This document shows positions 16,372 through 26,382 of a DNA stretch of 53,049 nucleotides, piece after piece. The notes beneath the pieces are model-generated. The model searched no databases and had not been told where the DNA came from. It saw only the letters and a program-made list of their open reading frames with translations. The DNA is from Gammaproteobacteria bacterium (GTDB lineage: Bacteria; Pseudomonadota; Gammaproteobacteria; Pseudomonadales; Azotimanducaceae), in assembly GCA_009839505.1 (NCBI GenBank), contig VXPO01000172.1, forward strand, positions 1 to 53,049, given 5' to 3'. The position numbers were made by a program, and so were the translations under genes. Positions within the stretch are counted from its first letter, which is position 1. Every line of letters begins with the position of its first letter.

Positions 16372-16817
16372 TTGACCTTCTTGAGGGCTTCGGCGCGCCT
16401 TGCGAGGTTCCTCGCGATCCGTGCCGGGGCGAAGTCGAGCTGCGCCATGGCCATGCCGGTGTTGAACTGTTCCCGGTAGTGGGCGATGAGCTCCCCGTCG
16501 AAGGTGTACTGGCTCATGCCGTCGAACAGGACAAGCCGACCTTCGACGCCCGGAAGTTTCGAACGGTAGCTGAACAGGTAGCGGGCGTAGCCGATCCTGC
16601 CGTCGCATACGGCGTCGTACATTCGCCAGCGGAAACCCTCGGCGTCACGCCAGAATTCGTCCTCGAGCATGCGTGCGATGGCATCGCGGCCTTTGTTGGC
16701 GCCGTAGAACCCGTCGTCGTAGACGCCGTCCTCCGTGAACAGCGCGGCGAGCGCGGATCCGTCGCCGGACTCGATGGCGTTGGTGAAACGCCTGAGCAGA
16801 GTCTCGAAATCCTTCAC
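16353..16817 (-). CDS. NTF2-like (SnoaL/DUF4440-type) family protein
   Basis: 154 residues with a typical NTF2-like layout: an N-terminal helix ([20 protein letters not shown]), then [20 protein letters not shown] and a curved beta sheet ending [10 protein letters not shown]. Members are ligand-binding proteins, isomerases or dehydratases; nothing here fixes the reaction. The start is a GTG whose bases overlap the Hsp70 stop (GTGA), so the two are translationally coupled. Partnership with the Hsp70 is suggested only by this coupling. Confidence 0.82.
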   Translation of the reverse strand: MKDFETLLRRFTNAIESGDGSALAALFTEDGVYDDGFYGANKGRDAIARMLEDEFWRDAEGFRWRMYDAVCDGRIGYARYLFSYRSKLPGVEGRLVLFDGMSQYTFDGELIAHYREQFNTGMAMAQLDFAPARIARNLARRAEALKKVNQSAMR

Positions 16818-18268
16818 GGTGGGTTCCCTCCATCGGCTCCTGCCGAGAGGCCATGATAGTCGGCGATGGCGAGGCCGGCGGCCACGCTGGTGAACGGATC
16901 GTGGTCCACGACACGGCCCGGAAAGAAGCCGTCGAGGATTCGGTGTACGGCGGGGATCAGCGACGACCCGCCGGTGCGCAGGACGATGTCGATGGCATCC
17001 ACGGGCAGCCGCGCGCGGTGCAGCGTCTCGTGCACGGCCTGTTCCACCTTGACCAGCATGTCGGCGATCAACTCCTCGAAGCTACCGCGCGTGAGGCGGA
17101 TCTCGACGTCGATCTCGGGAATGTCCAGTGCCGCTTCCTCCGAGCTCGACAACCGGGCCTTGAACTCCTTGATCGCCTGGAAGACGACGTAGCCGAGGTT
17201 CTGCTGGATCAGTTCCCGCAGGCGCCGGAACTTGACGCGCGCTGCGCCGCCCCGGCCGATGCAGTCCTGCACCGCCGTGGTATAGCGGTTCTGGTTCAGA
17301 AGGTAGGTGACCGCCCAGTTCACCAGCAGCTCTTCGTAGTCCTCGAACGGGAACACCGTGTCGATGACGCCCTTCTCCCCGCGCCGCCGCCAGCGTTCGC
17401 CCTTGCCCAGCAGCGGGAACAGCAGCTCGCGGAACAGGCGCTGGTCGATATGATCGCCACCTAAGGCGATGCCGTGGGTGGTGACGACGCGGAAGCGGCT
17501 TGCCGCTGCACGCTCCAGCACGCAGAAGTCCAGGGTGCCGCCGCCGAAGTCCACGGTGAGCAGCCGTTCGCCTTCGGCTCCGGGATTCGCGTGCAGGAAA
17601 CTCACGGCGGCCGCGATCGGCTCCGGATAGAAGCGGGGCTGGTCGATCCCCGCATACCGGTAGGCTTCGGCCAACCTTGCCAGCGCCAGCTTGTTGCGGT
17701 GTTCGTCGCGGCCTTCGAAATTGACCGGGTGGCCCACGCAGGCACGGTCGATCTCACCGACTTGGGCCGCTAGAGCGTTGCGCATGCGCAGCAGCAAGGG
17801 GGTGATCAACGCCACCAGGCGGAACGGATGGTCGAACACCATGAGTCGGCGGACGTCCGCCTTGCCGAGGAGGCGCTTGGTGCCCCGGAACAGGCGGCCA
17901 CGCATGCCCGTGTCGGTCATGGCGTCCCCGTAGACATCGACCGTCATGGTCTCTCCGGGATTGCGCGATCCCGCACCGGCATTGCCCACCGCCAGACTTG
18001 CCTTGCCGATGACCTCGGGAATCAACTCAACCTTGCGACCGGTGTTGTCGTCGATGTATTGGTCGATGGCATCGCGCCCGGTGAGCGTTTGCAGCCCGCG
18101 GTCGATATAGGTCGCCGACGGCATGATCTCGTCGACATGTTCCGGGGCACCGGGGCGCTCGCCGCCTCCGTCCTCCAGGTCGACCAGGGTCACACGCTGG
18201 CCGTCGAAGACGGCGGCCACGGAATTGCTCGTCCCGAAGTCGATTCCGAGTCCGACCCGGTCTGCCAA
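16814..18268 (-). CDS. Hsp70 family protein (YegD-like)
   Basis: About 484 residues, shorter than DnaK. It has the actin-fold ATPase signatures: phosphate-1 loop [14 protein letters not shown], phosphate-2 [13 protein letters not shown] and adenosine motif [12 protein letters not shown]. It lacks a standard substrate-binding domain and glycine-methionine tail, which matches the YegD group. The open frame extends much further upstream but runs antisense to msrA, so I place the start at a TTG (18268) with GGGG upstream; this is uncertain. It may be a specialised chaperone, coupled to the NTF2-like gene by GTGA. Confidence 0.87.
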   Translation of the reverse strand: MADRVGLGIDFGTSNSVAAVFDGQRVTLVDLEDGGGERPGAPEHVDEIMPSATYIDRGLQTLTGRDAIDQYIDDNTGRKVELIPEVIGKASLAVGNAGAGSRNPGETMTVDVYGDAMTDTGMRGRLFRGTKRLLGKADVRRLMVFDHPFRLVALITPLLLRMRNALAAQVGEIDRACVGHPVNFEGRDEHRNKLALARLAEAYRYAGIDQPRFYPEPIAAAVSFLHANPGAEGERLLTVDFGGGTLDFCVLERAAASRFRVVTTHGIALGGDHIDQRLFRELLFPLLGKGERWRRRGEKGVIDTVFPFEDYEELLVNWAVTYLLNQNRYTTAVQDCIGRGGAARVKFRRLRELIQQNLGYVVFQAIKEFKARLSSSEEAALDIPEIDVEIRLTRGSFEELIADMLVKVEQAVHETLHRARLPVDAIDIVLRTGGSSLIPAVHRILDGFFPGRVVDHDPFTSVAAGLAIADYHGLSAGADGGNPP

Positions 18269-18333
18269 GCAATCAGACCCCAGCGGCGCGGGTTCGGCTG
18301 CCGTCGACAAGATGGTGTTGGCCAGCGAGCGTG

Positions 18334-19008
18334 CTACCGCGCCCGAGCGACCGTACCCCGATACTCGACCAAAGGCTCGATGCCACAACTGACGCCCGTC
18401 CCCCCTAGACCGCAATAGCCGTTCGGTACCTTGGCCAGGTACTGCTGGTGGTAGTGCTCGGCGTAATAGAACGTAGGCGCATCCTCGATCTCGGTGGTGA
18501 TCGCGCCGTAGCCCGCGGCGGCCAGGGCCCGCTGGTACTCGTCGCGCGATGCCAGGGCGAGTTCGCGCTGGCGCTCGTCGTAGACGTAGAGAGCCGACCG
18601 GTACTGCGTACCCACGTCGTTGCCCTGACGCATCCCTTGGGTGGGATCGTGGGCCTCCCAGAACACCTTGAGCAGTTCGGCGTAGCTCACGGTCGCGGGA
18701 TCGAACATCGCGAGGACGACCTCCGTGTGGCCGGTGAGCCCCGAACACACCTCCTCGTAGGTGGGATTCTCCGTCAAACCGCCGGCGTACCCGACCGCGG
18801 TGGTGTACACGCCCGGCGTCTGCCAGAACTTCCGCTCGGCGCCCCAGAAGCAGCCCATGCCCGCGAGGAACCGGTCGAGGCCATCGGGGAACGGACCCTT
18901 CAGCGTATTGCCATTGACGAAATGAATCGCGGGCACCGGCATCTCCTGATCGCGGCCCGGCAGGGCCTCGTGGCTACCCGGAAGGGTAGGTTTGAAACCA
19001 AACGCCAT
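18334..19008 (-). CDS. msrA: Peptide-methionine (S)-S-oxide reductase MsrA
   Basis: 224 residues. Reduces methionine-S-sulfoxide in proteins. The catalytic motif GCFWGAE has its cysteine at about residue 53, and the C-terminal [12 protein letters not shown] holds the resolving cysteines. The central [13 protein letters not shown] and [19 protein letters not shown] are diagnostic. It has an N-terminal extension of about 45 residues ([18 protein letters not shown]), as in E. coli-type enzymes. The start is the ATG at 19008, divergent from the Sel1 lipoprotein. It lies upstream of the Hsp70, and both could serve protein repair. Confidence 0.96.
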   Translation of the reverse strand: MAFGFKPTLPGSHEALPGRDQEMPVPAIHFVNGNTLKGPFPDGLDRFLAGMGCFWGAERKFWQTPGVYTTAVGYAGGLTENPTYEEVCSGLTGHTEVVLAMFDPATVSYAELLKVFWEAHDPTQGMRQGNDVGTQYRSALYVYDERQRELALASRDEYQRALAAAGYGAITTEIEDAPTFYYAEHYHQQYLAKVPNGYCGLGGTGVSCGIEPLVEYRGTVARAR

Positions 19009-19079
19009 GGTCTTCTCCGCGCCTCGAATCGCCGGAAGCATAACCGAATCGGCAGCGGCCGATACGCTACACTCTTCGG

Positions 19080-20798
19080 GTGAGCCGCAACGTTCCCACA
19101 TTCGCCGTCCTGGCGGCTGGCTGCCTGTTGTTGGGCTGCGCGAGCGGGCCTCGGCCGGCGTTGCCAACATACGACGAATTGGTCGAACGGCCCTACGAAC
19201 TGCCGGCCAGTCCGGAACGCGTCTCCGCGATCAAGTCGGCCTTCCTGTCCACCCCAGACTTCGACCAGCGCGTGCGCGCGCTGACCTTGCTGGAGAACCA
19301 GGCGTACGCGATCGGCGAGGAGACGCTGCGGCTCGGCTCCATCGGCTCGGCGATCCTCGACCACTATCAAGCCAGCCTGGTCGGCCACCAAGCATTGGCC
19401 AGTTTCTACCGGCACGTCGACTCGCCTGAACAGGCGGAGGTACACGATGCCTGGATCGAGGCGATCGCCGCGGCGATCCCCGCCGCCGGTACGGACGGTT
19501 CGCTGGAACAGCCGCACCCGGTATTGACCATTAACGAAGCCGAGGCTTTCCTCGCCGGCCGCGAAGCGACACTACTCGGAGCGGCCTACCACCAGTCCGA
19601 GAACCGGCCGCTACTGCTCTGGATCACCGCCTTGGACTCGCAGGGCTGGCCGGTCGAGATGTTCTTCGACCTGAACGATCTCTACTCGACCCTTGCCGCA
19701 TCGCTCAGACGCAATCCCGCCACGGTGTTTCCCGTGGGACCGCCGGAGACCTGCGAGTCGATGGGTCTGGCGGGCATCTGCGAAGACTTCGATCCGGTGG
19801 CGTTGATCTACATCCTCGCCCGCGGCAACGATTCCGCGGCGCAGACCTTTCTCGGGTGGAGAAATTTCGCGACGCGGGAGGACTTCGAGGACGCCATAGG
19901 CTGGCTGCACATGGCATCGAGGCAGGGCAACCGGCTGGCCAACGCAATGCTCGGCGAGGTCCTCTGGGAGAAGAGCCTAAGCGACAAGGATTCCAGCGAA
20001 AGTCACCGAACACGGGCCGAGCTCCAGTTCCAGATCGCAGCCAGTGCCGGAATGGACAGCGCCATGTCGACACTCGGCCGCCTGTATGCTGGCGGACTTT
20101 ACGGCGAGGACAAGATCGAAGCGGGGCTTGACCTCGTGGCACGGGCTGCCTCCCTCGACAACGTCGAGGCGCTTCGGTATCTCGGCTGGTTGCACACCGA
20201 GGGCGAACTCTTGGAGGAGGACTACCGGCTCGCCGAGCAGTACTACCAGCGCGCCGCCCAGAAGAACGACTCGGCCAAGTTCGACTACGCCGTGTTCCTA
20301 ATGCGTCCCGACACCTCCCAGGGGGCGAAGGAGCGAGGTTTCCAATGGCTGCGGGAGACCGCCAACGACGAGAACGCGATCGCGATGCTGCTGATCGGCG
20401 ACCTGTATGCCAAGGGCGTGCACGTGGGCCGGAGTTTCCGCCGTGCCCAGTCGTGGTTCAAAAGCGCCGTCAAAGCCGCCCCGGACGACGCCTACCTCGT
20501 CAACGAGGTGGCTTGGCGCCTCGCCGTGACCCACCTGCCGAAGCTGCGTGACGAGCGCTACGCCCTGCGCATCATGAAACGCATCATGGAGCGGAACGCG
20601 GTGGCGCGGCGCACGCCCGCCTACCTCGATACCTGGGCTGCCGCCTACGCGGCCAACGGCGACTTCGAACGCGCGATCAGTGTGCAGAAGAAGGCGGTGG
20701 AACGGGCGTTGTCGGAGGACGACACCGACCTGCCGATCCTGCTCGAGCACCTCGAGGCATTCCGGGCCGGCAAAGAAATCAGCGAAGAAGTTCCCTAG
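19080..20798 (+). CDS. Sel1/TPR-repeat lipoprotein
   Basis: 572 residues. A GTG start leads to a lipoprotein signal with lipobox LLLGC (Cys near residue 20). The second half has Sel1-like repeats such as [20 protein letters not shown] and [24 protein letters not shown]-like end ([20 protein letters not shown]) follows. Sel1 proteins act as scaffolds; this one probably faces the periplasm from a membrane anchor. The partner is unknown. Only about 70 bases separate it from the divergent msrA start, so they may share a control region. Confidence 0.85.
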   Translation: MSRNVPTFAVLAAGCLLLGCASGPRPALPTYDELVERPYELPASPERVSAIKSAFLSTPDFDQRVRALTLLENQAYAIGEETLRLGSIGSAILDHYQASLVGHQALASFYRHVDSPEQAEVHDAWIEAIAAAIPAAGTDGSLEQPHPVLTINEAEAFLAGREATLLGAAYHQSENRPLLLWITALDSQGWPVEMFFDLNDLYSTLAASLRRNPATVFPVGPPETCESMGLAGICEDFDPVALIYILARGNDSAAQTFLGWRNFATREDFEDAIGWLHMASRQGNRLANAMLGEVLWEKSLSDKDSSESHRTRAELQFQIAASAGMDSAMSTLGRLYAGGLYGEDKIEAGLDLVARAASLDNVEALRYLGWLHTEGELLEEDYRLAEQYYQRAAQKNDSAKFDYAVFLMRPDTSQGAKERGFQWLRETANDENAIAMLLIGDLYAKGVHVGRSFRRAQSWFKSAVKAAPDDAYLVNEVAWRLAVTHLPKLRDERYALRIMKRIMERNAVARRTPAYLDTWAAAYAANGDFERAISVQKKAVERALSEDDTDLPILLEHLEAFRAGKEISEEVP

Positions 20799-20870
20799 AT
20801 TCCTTGAGCGGGGCGGATGTTAACGGTCAGGCTGCATTTCATGGACGGACGCTCCGAGTCGCTCCTCGAC

Positions 20871-20890
20871 GCCTCGCGTACTCGCGAGGC
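20871..20890 (+). terminator. Short hairpin downstream of the Sel1 lipoprotein gene
   Basis: GCCTCGCG (20871-20878) and CGCGAGGC (20883-20890) form an eight-pair GC stem with a four-base loop in the 159-base gap before mnmH. No T tract follows, so termination is only possible. Confidence 0.4.
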
Positions 20891-20957
20891 GCACTAGGGA
20901 AGCTCCGAGTGGTCCGGCTGCCCAAAGACATGGACGTGCAGAGCTTTCGCTAGAGCC

Positions 20958-22007
20958 GTGTATCCACAGCTCGTTGACGACTACGAAGCGATCCTTCGAC
21001 GTGCACGTCCGCTGATCGACGTGCGCTCGCCCGTGGAGTTCGCGCGCGGCAAGCTTCCCGACGCGGTCAACCTGCCGCTGCTCGCCGACGAGGAACGTGA
21101 CGCCGTGGGCAAGGAATACAAGGCCCGCGGACGCGACGCCGCGGTCGCTCTCGGGCAGCGCCTCGTCGCAGGCGACGTCAAGGCAGAGCGCATCGCGGCC
21201 TGGCATGACTTCGCCGTCGCTCACCCCGAGGCCGTGATCACCTGCTGGCGTGGCGGGCTGCGCTCCGAGATCGCCCAGACCTGGCTTGCCGAAGCCGGTG
21301 TCGAGCTGCCGCGCGTCGCTGGAGGCGTCAAGGCGCTGCGTCGTTTCGGCCTAGACGTGATCGCCGAGTCGAGCACCCAACGTCGGTTGGTTCTCGTGGG
21401 CGGGCGCACGGGTACGGGAAAGACGCTCGTGGTGCGAAAAGCACCGGTGCACGTTGACCTGGAGGCACTTGCGAACCACCGGGGTTCGGCTTTCGGCGGT
21501 TTCCCCACACCGCAGCCGCCGCCTGTCACCTTCGAGAACGCGCTCGCGGCGACGCTGCTTCGATTGCCCGCCAGCGCCCCGATCGTGGTCGAGGACGAGA
21601 GCCGAACCATCGGCCGGCTCGCGCTGCCGGAGCCCCTCTACCGGGCCATGGGCCGCGCGCCCATCGCCCTGTTGGAAGTGGATCACGCGCAACGCGTCGA
21701 CAACATCTACCAGGAGTACGTGGTCGACGCCGCCGAGCCCCACCAACACCTTCCGGCCCGGCTGGAACGCATCGAGCCGCGACTCGGCGGCGTCCGCTAT
21801 CGCGAAGTCGCGGCCCTCATGGATTCGGCATTCGAGGCAACCGACCCCGACGAGCAACGCGCCGCCCACCACCACTGGATCGAGCGATTACTGCGCTACT
21901 ACTACGACCCCATGTACGACTACCAGCTCAAGGGCAAGATGGACCGGGTGGTCATGCGCGGCGGCGTTGACGAGGTGACCGCGTACCTGCGGACGCTCGA
22001 ATCGTAG
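20958..22007 (+). CDS. mnmH: tRNA 2-selenouridine synthase MnmH (SelU)
   Basis: 349 residues. Replaces sulfur by selenium at the wobble 2-thiouridine of tRNAs for Lys, Glu and Gln, through a geranylated intermediate. The N-terminal rhodanese domain has the catalytic cysteine in ITCWRGGLRSE, and the C-terminal P-loop domain has VGGRTGTGKT. Length fits the family. The start is a GTG at 20958. No selD lies in the window, although selenophosphate would be required. Its TAG stop is part of a 20-base palindrome shared with the convergent ferredoxin gene. Confidence 0.94.
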   Translation: MYPQLVDDYEAILRRARPLIDVRSPVEFARGKLPDAVNLPLLADEERDAVGKEYKARGRDAAVALGQRLVAGDVKAERIAAWHDFAVAHPEAVITCWRGGLRSEIAQTWLAEAGVELPRVAGGVKALRRFGLDVIAESSTQRRLVLVGGRTGTGKTLVVRKAPVHVDLEALANHRGSAFGGFPTPQPPPVTFENALAATLLRLPASAPIVVEDESRTIGRLALPEPLYRAMGRAPIALLEVDHAQRVDNIYQEYVVDAAEPHQHLPARLERIEPRLGGVRYREVAALMDSAFEATDPDEQRAAHHHWIERLLRYYYDPMYDYQLKGKMDRVVMRGGVDEVTAYLRTLES

Positions 22008-22023
22008 GGGCGGTCGCCCCTAC
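22004..22023. terminator. Palindrome carrying the stop codons of both convergent genes
   Basis: GTAGGGGCG (22004-22012), GT, CGCCCCTAC (22015-22023): a perfect nine-base inverted repeat. Its left TAG ends mnmH and its right CTA ends the ferredoxin gene on the other strand. It is a short, back-to-back form of the GTAGGGGCGACC repeat seen at 5192 and 33108. Confidence 0.75.
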
Positions 22024-22307
22024 AGGTCCAACTCCAACGTCGGCGTCAGGGATCCGGCGCAGCAGATCATCACCGCACCGCGTTCGCGTTCCTCGTCGCT
22101 GAGGCAGAAGTCCCGGTGGTCGGGCCGGCCGGAGACAGTCCGCTGCCAGCACGCGCCGCAGATGCCGACGCCGCAAGCAAAGGGCACCTGCACGTCCTCC
22201 TCGAGCAGCGCGTAGAGGATCGAGCCACCTTCGGGTACGAACACCTCCTTGCCCGACCGCGCGAGCTTGACCGTGAAGCCGCCGGCATCGCCCGATTGGT
22301 TCGCCAT
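22020..22307 (-). CDS. 2Fe-2S ferredoxin
   Basis: 95 residues. Plant-type [2Fe-2S] fold with cysteines in CGVGICGAC (Cys-x4-Cys-x2-Cys) and the last in MICCAG. It resembles the ferredoxin domains of vanillate O-demethylase-type reductases. A small electron carrier, possibly for the P450s or oxygenases in this region, though they are several kilobases away. The ATG at 22307 lies three bases after the epimerase stop, so both are in one operon. The stop lies in a palindromic repeat. Confidence 0.92.
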   Translation of the reverse strand: MANQSGDAGGFTVKLARSGKEVFVPEGGSILYALLEEDVQVPFACGVGICGACWQRTVSGRPDHRDFCLSDEERERGAVMICCAGSLTPTLELDL

Positions 22308-22310
22308 GGA

Positions 22311-23390
22311 CTATCTCAGTTTCGGCTCGACGAGGCCGAGCTCGATCATGGTTTCGCCGGTGGTGCGCAGCGTGTCCTCGATGGCGTGTGTTTCCAAGCC
22401 CAGTTCGGCACGGGCCTTGTCGCAATGCGCCCTCGGTGCGTTGTAGGGCGCACCGTACTTCTCGACCATCGCTTCGTACTCGGGCGTCACGCCGCCGACG
22501 TCGATGTGTGGGAACAGCGCCTGCAGGTGGTCGTGCAGTTGCATCGCGGTGATCTCGCCCGAGTCGTCGGTGGCGCAGAGCATGTAGCGCGAGCCGTTTT
22601 CGCACGCATCGCTCTCGATGATGCGCGCTTCGGCCTCGCCGCAGTCGCGCACGTCCACGATGTTCCACAACGCCTGCCAGCCCCTCTGACAGGGGTGGCC
22701 GGCGAGCATGCGGCCGAGGAAGAACTGCCAGGAGCCGCGCAACTCGTGCACGGGGCTCAGCAGCGGACCAAGGACAACGCACGGGCAAACCGATATGGCG
22801 TCAAAGCCGCCGTCCTGTGCCGCAAGGCGGTTGACCAGGTGCTCGCATTCCACCTTGGCCATGGAGTAGCCCACCTCGCCTTTCTGGACGAGGTTGTCGG
22901 TGTTCCAGTTGCTGTCGTTCTCGCGGTTGTCGGACGCCCAATCGGCCTCCGTGTAGCGATGCCCGGGAGGCGACGGGTGGCCGATGGCGGCGAACGAGCT
23001 GGTGTAGACGAGACGCTTGACGGACCCTGCGTTCCTCACCGAGTCGACGATGTTGTGCACGCCGTTGATGGCACCGTCGTAGACCTGCTGCGGATTGTTG
23101 GCCCCGCCGTAACCCATGGGCGTGCCGACGTGCAGCACGGCGCTGCAGTCGGCGAACGGCTCGTCGTAGCTGCCGTCCTCCAGCAGGTTCGCTTCGTGCA
23201 GCGTGACCGTCCCGGGATGCTCGTCGTTCAGGGCGAGCAGGAACTCCGTCTTGTCGGGGTTCGAGCGGTCGGTGACGCAGGCGCGCACGTCGTAGCCGCG
23301 CTTCATGAGCGCAATGACGGTATGGGCGCCGATGTAGCCCGACGCGCCGGTGACGGCGACCGGACCGTCGGCTGCAGTGACAGATGGCAT
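22311..23390 (-). CDS. NAD-dependent epimerase/dehydratase family protein (extended SDR)
   Basis: 359 residues. The cofactor motif VTGASGYIGAHT is near residue 13. YSMAKVECE supplies the Tyr-x3-Lys pair, and VYTSSFAAIG the catalytic serine region. It is closest to the dihydroflavonol/cinnamoyl-CoA reductase-like group, so it probably reduces a carbonyl or aldehyde with NADPH. I chose the ATG at 23390 (MPSVTAADGPVAVTGAS) rather than longer frames. It is followed after three bases by the ferredoxin gene. Confidence 0.9.
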   Translation of the reverse strand: MPSVTAADGPVAVTGASGYIGAHTVIALMKRGYDVRACVTDRSNPDKTEFLLALNDEHPGTVTLHEANLLEDGSYDEPFADCSAVLHVGTPMGYGGANNPQQVYDGAINGVHNIVDSVRNAGSVKRLVYTSSFAAIGHPSPPGHRYTEADWASDNRENDSNWNTDNLVQKGEVGYSMAKVECEHLVNRLAAQDGGFDAISVCPCVVLGPLLSPVHELRGSWQFFLGRMLAGHPCQRGWQALWNIVDVRDCGEAEARIIESDACENGSRYMLCATDDSGEITAMQLHDHLQALFPHIDVGGVTPEYEAMVEKYGAPYNAPRAHCDKARAELGLETHAIEDTLRTTGETMIELGLVEPKLR

Positions 23391-23496
23391 GTTCTCTAGA
23401 CTCCTTGAGCGGCGACTCGGCCGCAAGCGGCAAAGCCGTCAAGTCTAACGCGCATGGAACGCTAACGGCTCGCGCCCGTGTTCCGTCTCCGAGCCG

Positions 23497-24168
23497 TCAG
23501 ACAAACGTCGCCAGTTCGTCCAGGGTGTACTTGCCGATGTCAGGAACCTCGGCGTCGGGGCTCGGATAGCCCGCGACCAGGAGCAGAAAGGCGCGTTCGT
23601 GCGAAGGACGGTCGAGCAGCCGATTGAGGAAGCGCATCGGGCTCGGCGTATGGGTGAGGGTGGCGACCCCGGCCTGGTGCAGCGCCGCGATGAGCATGCC
23701 GGTGGCGATGCCGACCGACTCCGCGGTGTAGTAGTTCTTCAGGCGCTTGCCGTCGGAATCGAAATTGAACCGGCGCAGGAAGATCGCGATCAACACCGGG
23801 GCGGTGGTGAGGAACGGTTTGTGTTCGTCGGTTCCCAGGGGAGCGAGCGCCTCCAGCCATTCCCGGGAGGCACGCTGGCGGTAGAACTCCCGCTCTTCCT
23901 TTTCCGCCGCTTCGCGGATCGCGGCTTTCTTGTCGGCATCGGTGACGACCACGAAGTGCCATGGCTGACGGTTGGCCCCGCTCGGCGCGCTACCGGCGGT
24001 GAGCAACGCCTGCTCCACCACGTCCGGCGGGATCGGCCGGGAATCGAAGTGGCGCACCGTTCGGCGGCGGCGCATGAGCTGGTGGAACGCCGTCGCGCGC
24101 CGGCTCATCTCGTCGGCTGCAAGCTCGGTGAAGTCGAGGGAAGTGAACCCCGGTGTCGGCACGTTCAC
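23497..24168 (-). CDS. Nitroreductase family protein
   Basis: 223 residues. FMN-binding oxidoreductase: RRRRTVRHFDSRPIP and SAPSGANRQPWHFVVV are the typical FMN-contact motifs, and the C-terminal GYPSPDAEVP matches the family. It could reduce nitro groups, quinones or enones; the family includes BluB-like enzymes, but nothing here points to cobalamin. The start is a GTG overlapping the stop of the upstream enoyl-CoA hydratase (GTGA). Confidence 0.9.
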   Translation of the reverse strand: MNVPTPGFTSLDFTELAADEMSRRATAFHQLMRRRRTVRHFDSRPIPPDVVEQALLTAGSAPSGANRQPWHFVVVTDADKKAAIREAAEKEEREFYRQRASREWLEALAPLGTDEHKPFLTTAPVLIAIFLRRFNFDSDGKRLKNYYTAESVGIATGMLIAALHQAGVATLTHTPSPMRFLNRLLDRPSHERAFLLLVAGYPSPDAEVPDIGKYTLDELATFV

Positions 24169-24992
24169 GCTTTCCGGTCCTTGTTGAGGCGGTAGTGCTC
24201 GAACGCGCGTTCGACCATGGGGCGGCGGCGCCCCTCGGGATGCTTGAGCGCGTAGCCGGGGTCGCGCTCCCCTTCGGCCGACGCCACGTGCATCAGATGG
24301 GCGGCGGTGATGTGCGCATGGAAACCCTGGGCGTCCTGCATCTGGTTCACGGCGAGCTTGATCATTCGCAGCTGGAACGGGTCGTTGCGGGCGATGCGTT
24401 CGGCATAGGCGATGACCTCGTCGTGCATTCGGTCAACGGGGAACACGCGGTTGACGAGACCCAGTTCCAGCGCCTCCGCCGCGTCGACGAAACGGGATTC
24501 GTAGAGAAGCTCCTTCGCCTTGCGCGGGTGCATGTCCCACGGCACCGAGAAGAACTGGAAGTTGGAGCCGAGAAACATGGCGTTGTCGGCGGCGTAGATG
24601 ATGTCCATCGCGCTGGCCACGATCCAGCCGCCGAAGATGCAGTATCCCTGAACGCCGGCGATCGTCGGTTTGGCGACGTTGCGCCAGCGCATGGTCTTGT
24701 CCACGAACTGCTCGCGCGAGCGGTCGAAGCGGCCCCGAAGCCCGGCTTCGATGGGCCGTTCTTCCCGATCGGCAAGCTCTTCCGGGGTACCGAGGTCATG
24801 GCCGCCCGAGAAATGCTCACCGGCACCGAACAGGGCGATGACGTGTACGTCGGTATCCTCGCCGGCGGTACCGAATGCGTCGTCGAGTTCCTCCAGCAGG
24901 ACCCGGCTCTGCGCGTTGCGGACGCGCGGCCGGTTGGTCGTTATGCGCGCCACGTTGTTTGCCACTTCGTAGCTGATGGTGCGGTAGCTCAT
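24165..24992 (-). CDS. Enoyl-CoA hydratase/isomerase (crotonase) family protein
   Basis: 275 residues. Crotonase fold with oxyanion-hole motif GAGEHFSGGHDL and the second site IAGVQGYCIFGGW. The usual catalytic glutamates are not obvious, so the precise reaction (hydratase, isomerase or other CoA chemistry) is open. It lies between the alpha/beta hydrolase (36-base gap) and the nitroreductase (four-base overlap) in a minus-strand operon that may break down a CoA-linked substrate. Confidence 0.9.
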   Translation of the reverse strand: MSYRTISYEVANNVARITTNRPRVRNAQSRVLLEELDDAFGTAGEDTDVHVIALFGAGEHFSGGHDLGTPEELADREERPIEAGLRGRFDRSREQFVDKTMRWRNVAKPTIAGVQGYCIFGGWIVASAMDIIYAADNAMFLGSNFQFFSVPWDMHPRKAKELLYESRFVDAAEALELGLVNRVFPVDRMHDEVIAYAERIARNDPFQLRMIKLAVNQMQDAQGFHAHITAAHLMHVASAEGERDPGYALKHPEGRRRPMVERAFEHYRLNKDRKA

Positions 24993-25028
24993 GACCGGTC
25001 CTCCGCCAACGGGCCCTTATTCCACCCG

Positions 25029-25901
25029 TCAGATCAACGCGACGTCGAGGAACTCGCCGATGACCGACGCGCAGGCGTCCAACTGGTCATGGTGGGTCCA
25101 GTGGCCCGCGTCGTCGATCTCGCGCAGGGTGGCGTTCCGGAAGTGGCGCAGGGTCTCGTCGTGTCCGATTCGGTGCGGATAGCCTTGCCGCGAGTTGACG
25201 ATCAGCACCGGACAGGTGACGCGCTGCCACAGCGAGATCATGTCGGCATTGGGTATGTCGTAGGGACGCGGCGTGCGCGTGTAGTTGTCGAACTTCCAGG
25301 TGTAGGTGCCGTCCTCGTTCTGATTGCTGCCGTGGATGGTGAGATGCCTGGCCTGGTCCGGGGACAGGTGGGGGTTGGTCTCCTGCATCCGCTGGTAGGC
25401 GTCCTCGAGGGTCGGATAGCGACGCGGCACCCGGGCGGCAAGCGAATAGTTCGCGTCGATCCACTGGCGTAGACGTCGGCTGGGGGCGTCGTCACCTTCG
25501 GGATAGAGCCCCACGCCCTCGATGATTACCAGCCGCCGAACCGCTTCCGGGAATGCGCCCGCGAAGATGGAGGCGATGGTGCCGCCCAGGGAGTGGGCAA
25601 CGACGGTCACGGGCGCAAGACGCTGCTGGCGGACGAGTTGGGCGATGTCCTGGACGTACTCCAGGTAGGAATACGGACTGCCCACCGTCCATTGCGAGTC
25701 GCCATGGCCCCGGAGGTCCGGCGCAACGACGTGGAACCGGGTACACAGCGACTGCGCCAGCCAGTCCCACGAGTGGCAGTGGTCGTGCACACCGTGGATC
25801 AACAGCATGTCCGACGCCGAGTCATTGCCCCAATCCAGGTAGTGGAGGCGCAGACGCTGGGAAAAGTAGCTGTGAGAAGTTGGATTTTCGCGGTCGGCCA
25901 T
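25029..25901 (-). CDS. Alpha/beta hydrolase
   Basis: 290 residues. Alpha/beta-hydrolase fold with LLIHGVHDHCHSWDW (oxyanion), APDLRGHGDS, the nucleophile elbow VVAHSLGGTIAS and a C-terminal histidine in DDAGHWTHHD. It could be an esterase, epoxide hydrolase or C-C bond hydrolase. The start is the ATG at 25901 (MADRENPTSH), the first gene of a five-gene minus-strand set running to the ferredoxin. A longer open frame to 26036 has an unlikely arginine-rich leader. Confidence 0.88.
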   Translation of the reverse strand: MADRENPTSHSYFSQRLRLHYLDWGNDSASDMLLIHGVHDHCHSWDWLAQSLCTRFHVVAPDLRGHGDSQWTVGSPYSYLEYVQDIAQLVRQQRLAPVTVVAHSLGGTIASIFAGAFPEAVRRLVIIEGVGLYPEGDDAPSRRLRQWIDANYSLAARVPRRYPTLEDAYQRMQETNPHLSPDQARHLTIHGSNQNEDGTYTWKFDNYTRTPRPYDIPNADMISLWQRVTCPVLIVNSRQGYPHRIGHDETLRHFRNATLREIDDAGHWTHHDQLDACASVIGEFLDVALI

Positions 25902-26055
25902 GGCAGCGTGGACGTCGCGTCTCGCGTCCCACAATTCTAGCAGGTGGGGGTTGGAGCGATCCTGCCTCGCCACCGTACGCCGTGGCGGAGCACTCGTTCT
26001 TCGAGGAGTAGGCGTCCCGCCTCGGTCCCGTGCCAACGGCGGCCACGTGAATCGA

Positions 26056-26084
26056 GACCTGACAACAGGTGCTATTATCAGGTC
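26056..26084 (+). promoter_or_regulatory. Probable promoter and operator of the toxin-antitoxin operon
   Basis: GACCTGA (26056-26062) and TCAGGTC (26078-26084) form an inverted repeat; inside it ACCTG-ACAA-CAGGT (26057-26070) forms a second. A -10-like TATTAT lies at 26073-26078, about 30 bases before the antitoxin start. The layout fits autorepression by a Phd-type antitoxin. No good -35 is seen. Confidence 0.55.
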
Positions 26085-26108
26085 CGTTGCGCATTGCAGG
26101 AGATGCAG

Positions 26109-26378
26109 GTGGAAACGCGGTTCTCCGAGGATGTCGTGCCGTTGACTGATCTAAAGACCAATCCAGGACGGATTGTCAGACATGCGGCAGAAGCCGGGCG
26201 ACCGGTATTGTTGACCCGACGCGGACGCGGAGTTGCCGTCGTGCAGTCCGTGGCGGAGTACGAATCCGCTGCCGAGGAAAGGGCGTTCATGCGCGCCGTC
26301 ATTTCAGGGCTCGCGGACATCGAGGCGGGTCGCGAATTGTCTTGGAGCGAGGCGAAGACACGCCTAGGACTCGAATGA
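26109..26378 (+). CDS. Phd/YefM family antitoxin
   Basis: 89 residues. The N-terminal part has the Phd/YefM pattern VVPLTDLKTNPGRIVRHA followed by GRPVLLTRRGRGVAVVQS, a DNA-binding dimer. The C-terminal half (AFMRAVISGLADIEAG) would wrap the toxin. The GTG at 26109 has AGGAG six bases upstream; the ATG at 26103 directly abuts that sequence and is less likely. The toxin follows after four bases. Expected to neutralise it and repress the operon through the palindromes at 26056-26084. Confidence 0.9.
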   Translation: METRFSEDVVPLTDLKTNPGRIVRHAAEAGRPVLLTRRGRGVAVVQSVAEYESAAEERAFMRAVISGLADIEAGRELSWSEAKTRLGLE

Positions 26379-26382
26379 CGCC

